A stretch of 64,000 bases of DNA from contig MPNA01000004.1 in assembly GCA_002238785.1 (NCBI GenBank), positions 62,001 to 126,000 on the forward strand. The letters are read 5' to 3'. Position numbers and translations under genes: made by a program. How positions within the stretch are numbered: position 1 is the stretch's first letter; every line of letters starts with the position of its first letter. The notes under the pieces are model-generated. The model did not search any database, had not been told where the DNA came from, and saw nothing but the letters and a program-made list of their open reading frames with translations. This stretch comes from a bacterium OM1 bin76. Its GTDB lineage: Bacteria; Actinomycetota; Acidimicrobiia; Spongiisociales; ZC4RG35. Positions 26,893 through 36,782 of this stretch are shown here, in pieces.

Positions 26893-28704
26893 TCAGCAGC
26901 CCGGGATCTTCGACATTTGGGTGAAGACCGGTATCCGGGTGTAGTCCTGGACTACGCCGCTAACGCACTTGTGAGTAACGGCCGTTCGGTCCGACGACCA
27001 CAGCGGCGCCCAAACCGCCTGATCCAAGAAGATCTGCTGCGCCTGTGAAGACACATCCTGGCGGACCGCCGGGTCGGTGGTGAAGGTGCCTTCCCGGACA
27101 AGAGCGTCATACGCCTCGTCGCAGAAACGCGCGTAGTTGACGAACTGGCCGCAAGTGGTCAGGAATCTCATCTGGTAGAAGGGATCCTCGCCCCAGGAGA
27201 ACCAGTCATGGATGAACAGCGGCAGTTCGTTGGCATTGATCCGTCCCGAGAAGTCGCCGTCGGGGAGGATCTGGACGTCCACGGTAACTCCTATCTGGCG
27301 GAGAGCATCCTGGATCAACACTGCCGCTTCCTGGTCGCCCAGGCGTGATTCCCGCACTCCCAGCAGGAGAGTCAGATCCTCCACACCGGATTGTTCCAGG
27401 TGGGCGCGAGCCGCATCGAGATCCTGGCGGAACTGGCCGCCTATGGAGGAATCATGAGTCTCCATGTTGGAGGTCACCACTCCCCCGGCGGGGGACGCGA
27501 AACCGTACATGACATTGTCTATCAACGCCTGATAGGGAACCGCGTTGACGATGGCCTTGCGCACATGGACATTGTCGAGCGGCGCGATGGTCTGGTTCAT
27601 GGCCAGGTAGTGAACACCGGTGGTTTGGCTCGCCCAGATGGTGACGTTCGGGTCATCTGCCAGAACCGCCAACAGCCGGGGTGGGATGCCGGTCGCCACG
27701 TCAATCTCTCCGGCCGCGATCAGGCGGGCCTTCTCATTGGCGTCGGGGATCGGCCTGATGATCACCCCGGCGTTGGGCAGGGTACCGGCGTTCCAGTAGC
27801 CGGGATTGGGTTCGAGCACCACTTCGTTGTCGGGGTCGAACCTGGTCACATGGTAGGGACCCGAGCCGCCGCCCTTGTCGTTGTAGTAGGCAAAGGCCCA
27901 AGGGTCGTCCTCGGTGGCATTGGCGTCTGCCTCGGCCTGGTTCATGGCTCCGAACACCTGGAAGGTGAGGAACCTGCGGAACAGGGGACTCTGCACGGTG
28001 GTTTCGACCTCGAGGGTGTATTCGTCGATCACCCTGATCTGGTCGGTACCGGCAATGCCCACGAACGGGAGCAGCAGGCCTATGTATCCGGGACCTTCGA
28101 TGGAACGGTCGAATACGTACTTGTAATCGGAAGCGGTCACCGGGGTGCCGTCGGGGAACGTCTGACCCTGGCGGATGTTGAAAGTGGCCAGGAAGCCGCC
28201 GGCGTCGGTTTCCAGGATCTCGAAGGACTCGGCGCCCGCACCGTGATGGTCGACGAACGAACCCTGCAAGAGTCCGTTGGGCTGCTCCTCCAAGACCTGT
28301 TTGATCAGAGGCTCGTAGACCGCGTTGGTAACCGCATAGGCAGATGTGGTGCGGAAAGTGTGCAACTCGATCAGGTTGGGGGTGTCGGCCAGGGACGCCA
28401 CGATTACCGGCTTCTCGAAGATCATTTCGGCGCCCGTGGTGGTTGTCGCCTCTTCCTCCTCCATCTCCTCGTCCATGGCCTCGGCGGCCGTGGTGGTCGG
28501 CGCCTCTTCCTCTATCTCCTCGTCCATCTCTTCCGCGGCGGTCGTGGCGGTGGCCTCCTGGGCCGCGGCCGTGGTGGCAGTGGGAGCGGCGGTAGTGGCC
28601 GCAGGTTCCTCTTCATCACCTCCGCACGCCGCCACCAAGAGCGCCAGAGCCAGCAAGATTGCAATCTTCCTCCGTTGAAGCAGCCTTGGTCGGATGTTCT
28701 TCAC
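26893..28704 (-). CDS. solute-binding lipoprotein, family 5 (peptide/opine/nickel type)
   Basis: Binding protein of 603 aa for the Dpp-type importer. The start is GTG at 28704, with AAAGGAGG 6 bases upstream; a longer ATG form exists but adds no family sequence. The signal is KNIRPRLLQRRK, a hydrophobic run and LVAAC, giving lipidated Cys27. A stalk of about 80 residues rich in Ala, Thr and Glu follows (repeated TTAA and EEEM patches), then the SBP_bac_5 domain (YEPLIKQVL, YNDKGGGSGPYHVTRF, RKAIVNAVPY). The ligand is unknown; the neighbouring Mo-hydroxylase and HyuA suggest an N-heterocycle or small peptide-like amide. Confidence 0.9.
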   Translation of the reverse strand: MKNIRPRLLQRRKIAILLALALLVAACGGDEEEPAATTAAPTATTAAAQEATATTAAEEMDEEIEEEAPTTTAAEAMDEEMEEEEATTTTGAEMIFEKPVIVASLADTPNLIELHTFRTTSAYAVTNAVYEPLIKQVLEEQPNGLLQGSFVDHHGAGAESFEILETDAGGFLATFNIRQGQTFPDGTPVTASDYKYVFDRSIEGPGYIGLLLPFVGIAGTDQIRVIDEYTLEVETTVQSPLFRRFLTFQVFGAMNQAEADANATEDDPWAFAYYNDKGGGSGPYHVTRFDPDNEVVLEPNPGYWNAGTLPNAGVIIRPIPDANEKARLIAAGEIDVATGIPPRLLAVLADDPNVTIWASQTTGVHYLAMNQTIAPLDNVHVRKAIVNAVPYQALIDNVMYGFASPAGGVVTSNMETHDSSIGGQFRQDLDAARAHLEQSGVEDLTLLLGVRESRLGDQEAAVLIQDALRQIGVTVDVQILPDGDFSGRINANELPLFIHDWFSWGEDPFYQMRFLTTCGQFVNYARFCDEAYDALVREGTFTTDPAVRQDVSSQAQQIFLDQAVWAPLWSSDRTAVTHKCVSGVVQDYTRIPVFTQMSKIPGC

Positions 28705-28997
28705 AAAAACCTCCTTTATCTTCTTCTTTCCGGATCTTTGTCGGACTTGCTCAGGGACAGTCCGGTGAAATCGGGCCACCACAAGATATGATGATTCGAT
28801 CTCTCAGTTGAATACTTCATAGGCTACCTCCCCGTCAGCCCCCGGCTCGGGCTGAGGTTGGGTGTTTTTGGAGCGGGTTACGGTTTACTTGATGCGAAAA
28901 ACACCGCTCGACCAAAGCAATATGTAGGTCCTTTGGTCGTTCTGAAATGAACGATGGGGCAGCCGCCGGGGAGGCTTCCAAGCGTCCACTCTGCAGA
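28705..28997. promoter_or_regulatory. 293-base intergenic region with three inverted repeats
   Basis: No gene seen. Between hyuA-like and the importer operon, both on the minus strand. It holds TCAGCCC/GGGCTGA (28835-28841 and 28849-28855), GGTGTTTTT/AAAAACACC (28861-28869 and 28897-28905) and CGACCAAAG/CTTTGGTCG (28909-28917 and 28931-28939). The last is best read as the hyuA terminator. The promoter of the importer operon should lie between about 28720 and 28830. Confidence 0.45.
28909..28939 (-). terminator. likely rho-independent terminator of the hyuA-like gene
   Basis: CTTTGGTCG and CGACCAAAG form a perfect 9-bp stem with a 13-base loop. Read on the minus strand the stem is followed, after eight bases, by five T residues (28897-28901). 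It lies about 59 bases past the hyuA-like stop at 28998. Confidence 0.5.
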
Positions 28998-30548
28998 TCA
29001 GACGGACAGCGCCAGATCGCCTACGGCCTTCATCCTGATCCTCACGGCATTGGAGGGAAGGTAGGGAAGCGGCACCTCCTCGATGTCAACCACTGCCACC
29101 GTGGCAGCATCGGCGCCGGCCACGACCGCCCTCTCCATGGCTTCCGAGCGGGCGGATTCCAAAGCCTCCTCCCGACCCATGTCATCGAGGGAGTAGATCC
29201 GATCCACCTCTCCACCGACCTGGGCGATCGCCGCCCCGATGGCATTGGCCACCGCGAAGTTGTCGGGCCGGATCATCTCGCTGACGCCCGGTAGATCGTC
29301 CTCCAACAGGATGGACCCCCCTCCCACCACAATCGCCACCACCGGGTCGGCACTGGTCTTCATCCGGTCGACAGTCCCTGCAATGTCCCGGCGGATCCGA
29401 TCCAGCGCCCCGTTCATCACTTCCCGATCCAAGTCCTCGACGGCGGCCCGGTTTCCAATGGCCGCCAAACCACCGGCGACCGCGATGTCGGTGGCGGTGA
29501 GATCCGGCCCACCGAACACCAGGGCCCGGCGGTCGAGCCGGTAACCGACACTATCGGGACCGACCGTCACCGCCTCTCCGTGGCTACGGACCAGCGATCC
29601 TCCACCGATGCCCATCGACAGGACATCGGGCATCCGAAAGTTGGTGGCCACCCCTCCGACGTGGACCACCACCGAGGCTTCCCTGGGAAATCCCCCCACC
29701 AGGATTCCCACATCGGTGGTCGTTCCACCGATGTCTATTACCACCGCGTCGGCAACGCCGCTCAGAAAAGCGGCGCCCCTCATCGAGTTGGTGGGGCCCG
29801 AGGCGAAGGTGGCCACCGGGTAGCGGTGGGCGTAGTCGAGGTTGAGCAGGGTTCCGTCGTTCTGGGTGATGAACAGGGGTGCGTCCACCCCGGCCCCGGC
29901 TACCACCCCCTCGAAGCCATCGAGCACCCGGTCGGCAAGGGGACCGAGGGAGGCATTCAAGATGGTGGCGTTCTCCCTCTCGAGAAGACCGACCCGCCCG
30001 ATCTCCCGGGAAAGAGAGATCTTCACTCCGGGGAGTTCTTCGGACAGGATGGCGGCGGCCTCGGTCTCCATCTCAGCGTTGACCGGCGAGAACACCGACG
30101 TTATGGCCACCGAGGTGACTCCAGCCTCTCCGATCTGCGAAGCAGCCCGCCTCAGTTCATCGGGGTCGAGAGAGGCGATCTCTCGCCCGTCGAACTCGTT
30201 CCCGCCCCGGCACACGTAGGTGTGCCCGCCGAGCGCCCGGCGCAGCCGGTCAGGCCAGTCGGCCATGGGAGGAACGGCCAGAGTCGCCGGCGCCCCCAGG
30301 CGTACCGCCGCCGTGGCCGCCAACTGCCGAGCCTCGACCACCGCGTTGGTGAAATGGGTGGTGCCGATCATCACTGCCCGGATCTTCTCGGGGTCGACCG
30401 ACGACGAGGCGAGTATCTGACGCAGTACGGCGCCTATGCCCTCGGAGACGTCCGCAGTGGTGGGAGTCTTGCAGGCGGCAACAACCTGCCGCCCAGCCAT
30501 CAGGACCGCGTCGGTGTTGGTGCCTCCGACATCGATGCCGAGGCGCAA
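28998..30548 (-). CDS. hydantoinase/oxoprolinase family protein, HyuA-like
   Basis: ATP-dependent ring-amide hydrolase subunit of 516 aa. The N-terminus RLGIDVGGTNTDAVLM and the later VVIDIGGTTTDVGIL are the two ASKHA phosphate-binding loops; TTHFTNAVVE is also typical. The start is probably TTG at 30548, one base after the Mo-subunit stop with GGGAAGG just upstream; an ATG at 30644 would overlap the previous gene by about 95 bases with no family sequence. Length fits the HyuA core, but no hyuB is adjacent. DUF917, often linked to HyuA, is across the promoter at 34655. Confidence 0.88.
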   Translation of the reverse strand: MRLGIDVGGTNTDAVLMAGRQVVAACKTPTTADVSEGIGAVLRQILASSSVDPEKIRAVMIGTTHFTNAVVEARQLAATAAVRLGAPATLAVPPMADWPDRLRRALGGHTYVCRGGNEFDGREIASLDPDELRRAASQIGEAGVTSVAITSVFSPVNAEMETEAAAILSEELPGVKISLSREIGRVGLLERENATILNASLGPLADRVLDGFEGVVAGAGVDAPLFITQNDGTLLNLDYAHRYPVATFASGPTNSMRGAAFLSGVADAVVIDIGGTTTDVGILVGGFPREASVVVHVGGVATNFRMPDVLSMGIGGGSLVRSHGEAVTVGPDSVGYRLDRRALVFGGPDLTATDIAVAGGLAAIGNRAAVEDLDREVMNGALDRIRRDIAGTVDRMKTSADPVVAIVVGGGSILLEDDLPGVSEMIRPDNFAVANAIGAAIAQVGGEVDRIYSLDDMGREEALESARSEAMERAVVAGADAATVAVVDIEEVPLPYLPSNAVRIRMKAVGDLALSV

Positions 30549-30549
30549 C

Positions 30550-32835
30550 TCAACCTTCCCGTCGCTTGTCGATGGCCAACAGCACTTCCTCGGGATCGAT
30601 GGGGAGGCTGGTGATGTTGGCGCCGGTGGCGTCCGAGACGGCATTGGCGATCACCGCCGCCACCGGGACGATCGGCGGCTCGGCCGCTCCCTTGGCGCCG
30701 TAGGGACCCGCCTCGCAGGGGTGCTCGAGGATGATGATCTCCACGTCGGGGACGTCCACCGCCAGCGGCAACCCATACGATTCCAAGGTGCGGCGGGTAT
30801 ACCGACCGTCCTTGGTTTCCAGCCCCTCCCAGAGAGCGTATCCCATTCCCTGGGCAACCCCTCCCTGGATCTGGCCGTATACGCCATCCGGATTGATCAT
30901 CCGCCCCACCTCCTGGGCCACGACGTAGCGGGTGACCCGGACCGCGCCGTCATCGGGGTCGACCTCCACCTCAGCGAGATGGACGTGGTAGGTGGGGACC
31001 GGGAAGACGGGAAACAGCAGACCCTCGGCCGAATCGGGGTCCCATTTGGGGAGGGGAACATTGTAGGCGCCGGTGGCGCTGAGGGGCCCGCCGAGACCGA
31101 AAGCCGTCCGGGCGACCGTCGCCAGGGACACCGTCCGCGAGGGGTCGTCGCGCACGCAAACACTGCCCCCGCTGAGTTCCAGGTCGTCGGGCAGTGCTCC
31201 CAGGAGACCCGAGGCGATGTTGAAGAGGCGTGGCTTCAACTGCTTGGCGGCGGCCTGGACGGCCATTCCCACCACGTGGGTGGTCCTGCTGCCCTGTGAC
31301 CCGGCGTCGTAGCCCTGCGTGTCGGTGTCCGGAGCCGTGACGAACACCTGCTCGGCGGCGAGGCCGAACTGGGCAGCGGCGATCTGGCGCACTCCCATGG
31401 TCACCGCCCCGCTGCCGTTCTCGGTGGCAGCGGTGGAGACGCCCAGGGAACCGTCCTGTTGGATGCTCAGGGTGGCCGAACCCGCCAGCGGGTTGGTGAG
31501 CCAGATGGTTGCCGCCAACCCCACACCCTTGAGGGATCCCTTGCCGGCCTCGCTCCAAGGGGCCACCTCCTCAACCCTGTCGAAGGCTTCCCGCAGGATG
31601 TCGGCGTCCTCCAGGGTCTGGCCGTTGAGCATGGAGTCGCCGGACTCGAAGAGGTTGCGCAACCTGAACTCCCGCCGATCCATGCCGATCGCCTCCGCCA
31701 GACGGTCGGTGTGCCGCTCCAGCGCGAAACAGATGTAGGTCCCGCTTACTCCCCGGAAGGCCCCCGAGGGGGCGGTGTTGGTGTAGACGCTCTTGGCTGT
31801 CACCCGGGTGGGTCCCACCCGGTAGACCGAGCCCACCATGAACATGGGAATGCTGGTGAGGTAGACGGTATCTCCGGCGTAGGCACCGCCGTCCATCAGG
31901 CACTCGAACTCCCGTGCAACGATCCTCCCTTCCTTGGTAACCCCCGAGCGGACCTTGATGGTGGCGTTCTCACGGGACATAGTGGAAATGAGGTCCTCTG
32001 TCCGGTCGTTCACCAGTTGGACGGTGCGTCCGGTGAGGGAGGCACCGATGGCAGCATACTGCTCAAGGCCGAGATCGAGGCGCGCCCCGAACCCACCGCC
32101 CATGTGATGCCCCACCACCCTGATGCGGGAGTCGGTGACGCCCAGCGCCTGCGCCACCCGACTTCGGACCTGGAAGGGAAACTGGTGGGAAACGTGTAAG
32201 GTCCACCGCCACCCGTCGTAGGAAGCGGTGGCCGACTTGGGCTCGAGATAGGCCTGGTACTGCCGGGGAACCGTAAATGTGTCCTCCACGATGAAGTCCG
32301 CCGTCTCGAACGCCTCGTCCACTCCCCCAGGGTCGGAGGTCAACACCCCACCGCAGTTTCCGCTCTTTGGCCAGGAGGAGGCTCCGGGCAGGATCTGGTA
32401 GGAGTCCAAATCGGGATGCAACAACCGGGCGTCGGGGGCCAGTGCCTCGGTCACATTTGAAATCGGCTCCCACTCCTCAATCTCCAAGCCGATGGTGTCA
32501 ACCGCCGACTGGGCTTGCCGGGGCGTGTCAGCTACCACCATGGCGATGGGTTCTCCCTCATACAGCACCGTGTCGCTCGCAAAGAAGGGTGTGTCAAAGA
32601 GAACCAGGCCGTTGCGGTGTTCGGGCGCCTGCTCGGCAGTCACCACCGCATGGACACCGGGAACCGAACGCGCCGTCGACACATCCAGGCGGGTTACCCT
32701 CCCGGCGGCCACCGGGGAACGGAGCAACCTGGCATGGAGCATCCCAGCCTCGCGGTAGTCGACGCCATAGTTGGCCAACCCCCGCACTTTGGCGTCGGCG
32801 TCTGACCGCGGCGTGTCTGGACCTACTGCCGTCAA
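30550..32835 (-). CDS. molybdenum hydroxylase large subunit (xanthine dehydrogenase family)
   Basis: Molybdopterin-binding catalytic subunit of 761 aa. Typical segments are [39 protein letters not shown] and near the C-terminus [15 protein letters not shown], where the Glu is the expected catalytic base. It hydroxylates N-heterocycles or aldehydes with water as oxygen donor. The start is TTG at 32835, overlapping the 2Fe-2S subunit stop (TTGA). Forms a complex with the products at 32832 and 33302. The substrate is not predictable; purine, nicotinate-like or hydantoin-related rings are possible. Confidence 0.92.
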   Translation of the reverse strand: MTAVGPDTPRSDADAKVRGLANYGVDYREAGMLHARLLRSPVAAGRVTRLDVSTARSVPGVHAVVTAEQAPEHRNGLVLFDTPFFASDTVLYEGEPIAMVVADTPRQAQSAVDTIGLEIEEWEPISNVTEALAPDARLLHPDLDSYQILPGASSWPKSGNCGGVLTSDPGGVDEAFETADFIVEDTFTVPRQYQAYLEPKSATASYDGWRWTLHVSHQFPFQVRSRVAQALGVTDSRIRVVGHHMGGGFGARLDLGLEQYAAIGASLTGRTVQLVNDRTEDLISTMSRENATIKVRSGVTKEGRIVAREFECLMDGGAYAGDTVYLTSIPMFMVGSVYRVGPTRVTAKSVYTNTAPSGAFRGVSGTYICFALERHTDRLAEAIGMDRREFRLRNLFESGDSMLNGQTLEDADILREAFDRVEEVAPWSEAGKGSLKGVGLAATIWLTNPLAGSATLSIQQDGSLGVSTAATENGSGAVTMGVRQIAAAQFGLAAEQVFVTAPDTDTQGYDAGSQGSRTTHVVGMAVQAAAKQLKPRLFNIASGLLGALPDDLELSGGSVCVRDDPSRTVSLATVARTAFGLGGPLSATGAYNVPLPKWDPDSAEGLLFPVFPVPTYHVHLAEVEVDPDDGAVRVTRYVVAQEVGRMINPDGVYGQIQGGVAQGMGYALWEGLETKDGRYTRRTLESYGLPLAVDVPDVEIIILEHPCEAGPYGAKGAAEPPIVPVAAVIANAVSDATGANITSLPIDPEEVLLAIDKRREG

Positions 32836-33305
32836 GTCCCGCACTCCTTCACCACAGACCGGAACGCCGCCCGGATGGCGCTGTATCCGGTGCATCGGCA
32901 GATGTTGCCGGCTATGGCCTCATCAACTTCACGGTCGGAGGCGGATGGGTGGCTCTCCAACAATGCCGTCAGGGTCATGAGGAAGCCCGGGGTGCAGAAC
33001 CCGCACTGGACCGCCGCCATGTCGACGAAGGCCTTCTGGAGGGCGCTCAGTTCTCCGTCCGCTCCGGCCAGGCTCTCCACGGTTTTGACCTGGGCGCCCG
33101 CTGCTGCCAGAGCGGGGAAGATGCAGGAGTGGACGGGCGCTCCGCCAACGAGCACCGTGCAGGCCCCGCATTCCCCCTCGTCACAACCTCGCTTCGTGCC
33201 AATCAGATAAAGACGGTCCCGAAGTGTGTCAAGAAGGACTTCGTCGGCCTCAACAGCCACCGTTGCGGGTATTCCGTTGATGTCGAAGCTGAGTTCCTGC
33301 GTCAT
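32832..33305 (-). CDS. molybdenum hydroxylase 2Fe-2S subunit
   Basis: Iron-sulfur subunit of 157 aa. The plant-ferredoxin-like cluster is bound by the Cys residues in [15 protein letters not shown] and PVHSC; the second cluster by [12 protein letters not shown] and [12 protein letters not shown]. All eight ligands are present, so the electron path should be intact. Overlaps the FAD subunit stop by 4 bases (ATGA) and the large subunit start by 4. Confidence 0.95.
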   Translation of the reverse strand: MTQELSFDINGIPATVAVEADEVLLDTLRDRLYLIGTKRGCDEGECGACTVLVGGAPVHSCIFPALAAAGAQVKTVESLAGADGELSALQKAFVDMAAVQCGFCTPGFLMTLTALLESHPSASDREVDEAIAGNICRCTGYSAIRAAFRSVVKECGT

Positions 33306-34162
33306 TGGATCTCCAGGCCTTCACGCGCCAGGCGAGCGGCCTTCCCGAGGAGACGGCCCACCAGCATCCTGCGATAGGATGCAGTGGCCCGCTGATCGTC
33401 GATTGGATCTATCTCCTCCATCGACCGCTGCGCGGCAATCGCCACCGCACCCTGGTCGAGAGTAGAACCCACCAGGGCCGCTTCGGCATGCGCCAGCCTG
33501 AGCGGAACGGGCGCCACCGAGCAGACTGCCAGTCGGGCGGTCTCGACCAGGCCGCCGGCCAGGCTGAAGCGGGCCGCAAGACCCACCAGCGCAACTTCCA
33601 TGGCGCTCCGTCGGCCCACCTTCAGGTAGGACTCCCAGGTGGCCGCCGGGGGGACCGGCACTTCGATCTTCAACAGGATCTGTCCCACAGGAAGGGCGGT
33701 GCGGCGTCTACCCAGGAAGAAGCGGTTGGCCGGTATCCGTTGGGGACCATCCTCCCCGGAAACCACCAGGGTGGCGTCGGCAGCCAGTAGCGGAGGCGCC
33801 AGGTCGGCGGCCGGGGAGGCATTGCAGAGATTGCCTCCAATCGTGCCTACTGCTTGGGTCTGCCACCCTCCCACGGTGGCGGCGGCTTCTGCGAATGAAG
33901 GAAGGTCAGTGCCGATGACCGGATTGCACCGCAGATCATGATGGGTGGTCAACGCGCCGATGCAAATCGTCCCATCAGAAAGATGGACACCCGACAGATC
34001 GGTGATCCCCCCTATGTACAGCAGCGATTCGGATCGGGGAAGTTGGCCGGTCATACGTTGGATCATCACATCGGTGCCACCGGCCAGCACCCGGAGACCA
34101 TCTTCCCGTTCCGACAGCGCCCCGAGCGCCTCGTCGACAGTCATGGGCGCCAGGAATTGCAT
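33302..34162 (-). CDS. molybdenum hydroxylase FAD-binding subunit
   Basis: Flavin subunit of 286 aa in the CoxM/XdhB family. FAD-binding motifs are [12 protein letters not shown] and [19 protein letters not shown]. The C-terminal CO dehydrogenase flavoprotein-like domain follows. First gene of the minus-strand operon; GAGGTGA serves as ribosome binding site. The medium-small-large order is the usual one for this class. Divergent from the small gene at 34280, with about 117 bases between them for both promoters. Confidence 0.93.
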   Translation of the reverse strand: MQFLAPMTVDEALGALSEREDGLRVLAGGTDVMIQRMTGQLPRSESLLYIGGITDLSGVHLSDGTICIGALTTHHDLRCNPVIGTDLPSFAEAAATVGGWQTQAVGTIGGNLCNASPAADLAPPLLAADATLVVSGEDGPQRIPANRFFLGRRRTALPVGQILLKIEVPVPPAATWESYLKVGRRSAMEVALVGLAARFSLAGGLVETARLAVCSVAPVPLRLAHAEAALVGSTLDQGAVAIAAQRSMEEIDPIDDQRATASYRRMLVGRLLGKAARLAREGLEIQ

Positions 34163-34279
34163 CGATTCTCACCTCAGGTGTTCCGGTGTAAAAGTGTACC
34201 TAGAGGGTTGGCGCCCAGGCCCATAAGCTGGGCATCTCCCATCAGCCGGGCCCCTGAGATGCCTGCTAGCATGCCGAGC

Positions 34280-34582
34280 ATGACCGCTCAACTCCGAATC
34301 TACGGCCTCTATCCCCAGACTTGGCAGGAGTTCGCTCGGAAGGTGAACGAAGAGATCGTGCCCCTCCGGTTGGAGCATGGCTTCCGGCTTGACGGTCCCT
34401 GGTTCGTGGAGGAGAACTGCCAGTATGTGTGGGTGGTTCACTACGAAGGCGAGGGCACCTTCGAGGAGGCGGAAGAACGTTACGATTCCGATCCCCGGTG
34501 GGCCGACCTGTCATTCGACCCCATGGACTACATTGCCGACGTGGACATCAGGACGCTGATACCCCAGCCGCGCCCTTCCTGA
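34280..34582 (+). CDS. small protein resembling a NIPSNAP/dimeric alpha-beta barrel domain
   Basis: Protein of 100 aa starting MTAQLRIYGLYP (an ATG 9 bases upstream at 34271 is an alternative). The pattern of a first strand, a long helix (WQEFARKVNEEIVPL), a Trp/Tyr-rich strand (YVWVVHYEG) and a second helix (TFEEAEERYD) fits the ferredoxin-like dimeric barrel of NIPSNAP-type proteins. Function unknown. It lies divergently from the Mo-hydroxylase operon and 72 bases before the DUF917 gene. Confidence 0.65.
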   Translation: MTAQLRIYGLYPQTWQEFARKVNEEIVPLRLEHGFRLDGPWFVEENCQYVWVVHYEGEGTFEEAEERYDSDPRWADLSFDPMDYIADVDIRTLIPQPRPS

Positions 34583-34654
34583 TGGGGACGGCCACCCCTG
34601 ACATAGGCTGACCGGACAGGTTGGCGCGGGGTTTCGAGCTCACAACAGTTACCC

Positions 34655-35728
34655 ATGTGGAATGTAACCGAGGAGGACCTCATACCCGCCGCCATCGGAG
34701 CGGCGATCCTCGGCACCGGCGGAGGTGGAAACCCCTACCTGGGTCGGTTGCGAGCCCGTGCCGAGTTGCGAGCCGGTAAAAGCATCCAGATCATCGACCC
34801 CACGGAGGTAGCCGACGACGATCTCCTGGTGGTGGCGGGGGGCATGGGTTCTCCCGTGGTGGCCTACGAGAAGATCGCCGGTGGTAACGAGGAGACCGAC
34901 GCCGTGCGGGCGCTGGAACGGCACCTGGGCCGGAAATTCACAGCTATCGCTCCCTTCGAGATGGGAGGAGGCAACTCGATGGTGCCCTTGGTGGTGGGGG
35001 CCCGCCTCGGGATCCCGATCGTGGACGGCGACGGCATGGGAAGGGCCTTTCCGGAACTGCAGATGATCACCTACCTCATCTACGGGGGGTCGCCGTTCCC
35101 GGCCGCGTTAGCGGACGAGCGCGGGAACCGAATCGTGGTGGACCGGTTGGTCGACGCCCACTGGCTGGAGAGAATCTGCCGCTCGGTCACCATCGACATG
35201 GGAGGCCATGCGGGCCTGGCCACCGCCATCATGGACGGGGCCTTCTGCCGCAGGACCATTATTCCCAACACGCTATCGCTGGCCATCCGCATTGGGAAGG
35301 CAGTCCTGGCTGCCCGCCGACTTCACCAGGACCCGGGTGAGGCAGTGATCGGAGAGGCGGGTGGTCGGCGCTACATCCGGGGCAAGGTAGTGGATGTGGA
35401 ACGGCGGGCCACACGGGGATTCGCCAAGGGACGCCTGGTTGTCGAAGGGGTGGGAGACGATGCCGGACGCCGCTGTGAGATCGACTTCCAGAACGAGAAC
35501 CTGGTGATTCGCGAGGGTGAACATGTACCGGTGATGGTCCCCGATCTCATCACTTTGGTGACCACCGACGAGGGCGAGCCGATCACCACCGAACTGGTCC
35601 GCTACGGGCTGCGGGCCGATGTCCTGGTGATTCCCGCTCCCGACCTGCTCAAGACGCCCGAGGCATTGGAGGTGGTGGGCCCCCGGGCCTTTGGCTACGA
35701 CATCGCCTACCGTCCGCTGGTCACCTGA
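34655..35728 (+). CDS. DUF917 domain protein
   Basis: Protein of 357 aa with the DUF917 N-terminal signature (LGTGGGGNPYLGRL) and later AIAPFEMGGGNSMVP and VTIDMGGHAGLATA. DUF917 proteins are encoded next to, or fused with, HyuA-type hydantoinase/oxoprolinases; their own activity is not established. Here it sits divergently from the operon holding the hyuA-like gene at 28998, which supports a shared ring-opening reaction. ATG chosen as the first start giving the family N-terminus; no clear Shine-Dalgarno sequence is seen. Confidence 0.87.
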   Translation: MWNVTEEDLIPAAIGAAILGTGGGGNPYLGRLRARAELRAGKSIQIIDPTEVADDDLLVVAGGMGSPVVAYEKIAGGNEETDAVRALERHLGRKFTAIAPFEMGGGNSMVPLVVGARLGIPIVDGDGMGRAFPELQMITYLIYGGSPFPAALADERGNRIVVDRLVDAHWLERICRSVTIDMGGHAGLATAIMDGAFCRRTIIPNTLSLAIRIGKAVLAARRLHQDPGEAVIGEAGGRRYIRGKVVDVERRATRGFAKGRLVVEGVGDDAGRRCEIDFQNENLVIREGEHVPVMVPDLITLVTTDEGEPITTELVRYGLRADVLVIPAPDLLKTPEALEVVGPRAFGYDIAYRPLVT

Positions 35729-35760
35729 CCCGTCGTCTTCGGGGCCAGCTAATCAGAGGC

Positions 35761-36252
35761 CTACAACTGGACCGACTCGTCAACTATCCCTAGTTGCTTG
35801 GCCCACGACAGTTTGTCGGCCAGCGAGTAGTACTCCACGAATTTTCCGTCCTTGACGCGGGCGAACGACATTCCGTCCACCTTGATCTTCTGACCGGCGG
35901 CGCCGTGCTCAAAGTGCGCGTGCTGCTGGGTGGCGCGGAAGGTCCACTTGGAAGCCACCGTGTCTCCGTCGGCCGCGATCATGTTGAAGGTGGTTTGCCC
36001 GTCGGGATAGGCAGTGCCAAGCGCGATCAGAAAGTCCGCGTATCCCTCCAGCCCCGGGCTGCGCACCGGAACATTGCGTATCACAACATCGGGGTGGACG
36101 TACTTTTCCACCAAAGCCCGCATCCGGCCCTTCCACGAGTCATCGGGCGGGTAGGGAAAGTCGGACTCCTGCCCGACCATGAATTCCACGAATACCCTGC
36201 GGGTCTCCTCGGTGTCACCGTCCGGGTTCCCCTCTGGCAATACAACTGGCAT
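35761..36252 (-). CDS. SnoaL-like / NTF2-fold protein (1)
   Basis: Protein of 163 aa of the SnoaL-like polyketide-cyclase/ketosteroid-isomerase fold. Features are YVHPDVVIRNVPVRSPGLEGYADFL, the strand pair FNMIAADGDTVASKW and the ending DKLSWAKQLGIVDE. Downstream neighbour of a close paralogue at 36291 of the same length. Such proteins are small isomerases, cyclases or hydrolases with a cone-shaped pocket; the substrate here is unknown. AAAGGAAAC lies upstream of the ATG. Confidence 0.82.
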   Translation of the reverse strand: MPVVLPEGNPDGDTEETRRVFVEFMVGQESDFPYPPDDSWKGRMRALVEKYVHPDVVIRNVPVRSPGLEGYADFLIALGTAYPDGQTTFNMIAADGDTVASKWTFRATQQHAHFEHGAAGQKIKVDGMSFARVKDGKFVEYYSLADKLSWAKQLGIVDESVQL

Positions 36253-36290
36253 CTGGTTTCCTTTCTACAAGCTCGGTCTCGAATGGAGGA

Positions 36291-36782
36291 TCAGAGACGG
36301 GTCGATTCATCAACCATCCCCAGTTGCTGCAACCAACTGAGCCGATCGATCATCGCCCAATGCTCGACTATCTTGCCGCCTTCGAACCGTTCGAACATCA
36401 CCCCGTCCACCCGGACCTTCTTTCCAGTCGCCTCATGCTCGAAGTGGTCGGACATCTGGGTGGCCGTGTAGTGCCACCGGGCCGCCGCCATGTTCCCGTC
36501 CACCATGATGATGTCGTAATTGGTGTTGGAGTCCGGGTAGGCCTCTCCCAGACCCATCAGGAACTCCACCCAGCCGTCCCGCCCCGGACGGCGGACCGGG
36601 ACGTTGTGGAGAACCACGTCGGGATGAACGAATTCCTCGACCAGGTCCAGCAATCTCTGCTTCCACGAATCATCAGGCGGGTTGGGAAAGTCTGCTTCCT
36701 GGCCCTCGAGCCATCGCATGAAGAGCCTGCGGGTCTCTTCGGTGTCTCCTTGGGGCGTCCAATCGGGAAAGCCTGACGGCAT
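36291..36782 (-). CDS. SnoaL-like / NTF2-fold protein (2)
   Basis: Paralogue of the preceding protein, also 163 aa. It shares the opening (QGDTEETRRLFMRWLEGQEADFP), the VHPDVVLHNVPVRRPG segment and the LSWLQQLGMVDES end. The two genes are tandem with a 38-base gap and one shared promoter is likely. The same family recurs as a tandem pair on the plus strand at 49529 and 50018. Upstream, AAGGAAGGAAC is a good ribosome binding site. Confidence 0.82.
   Translation of the reverse strand: MPSGFPDWTPQGDTEETRRLFMRWLEGQEADFPNPPDDSWKQRLLDLVEEFVHPDVVLHNVPVRRPGRDGWVEFLMGLGEAYPDSNTNYDIIMVDGNMAAARWHYTATQMSDHFEHEATGKKVRVDGVMFERFEGGKIVEHWAMIDRLSWLQQLGMVDESTRL

Noticed and set aside
27391-28791. Plus-strand reading frame of 466 codons opposite binding protein 26893
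   Set aside because: Low-complexity Gly/Arg-rich translation produced by the antisense of the stalk region; the minus-strand lipoprotein is clearly the real gene.
30549-30644. ATG start at 30644 for the HyuA-like gene
   Set aside because: The extra 32 residues lie inside the Mo-subunit gene and have no family similarity; TTG at 30548 has a ribosome site and couples to the preceding stop.
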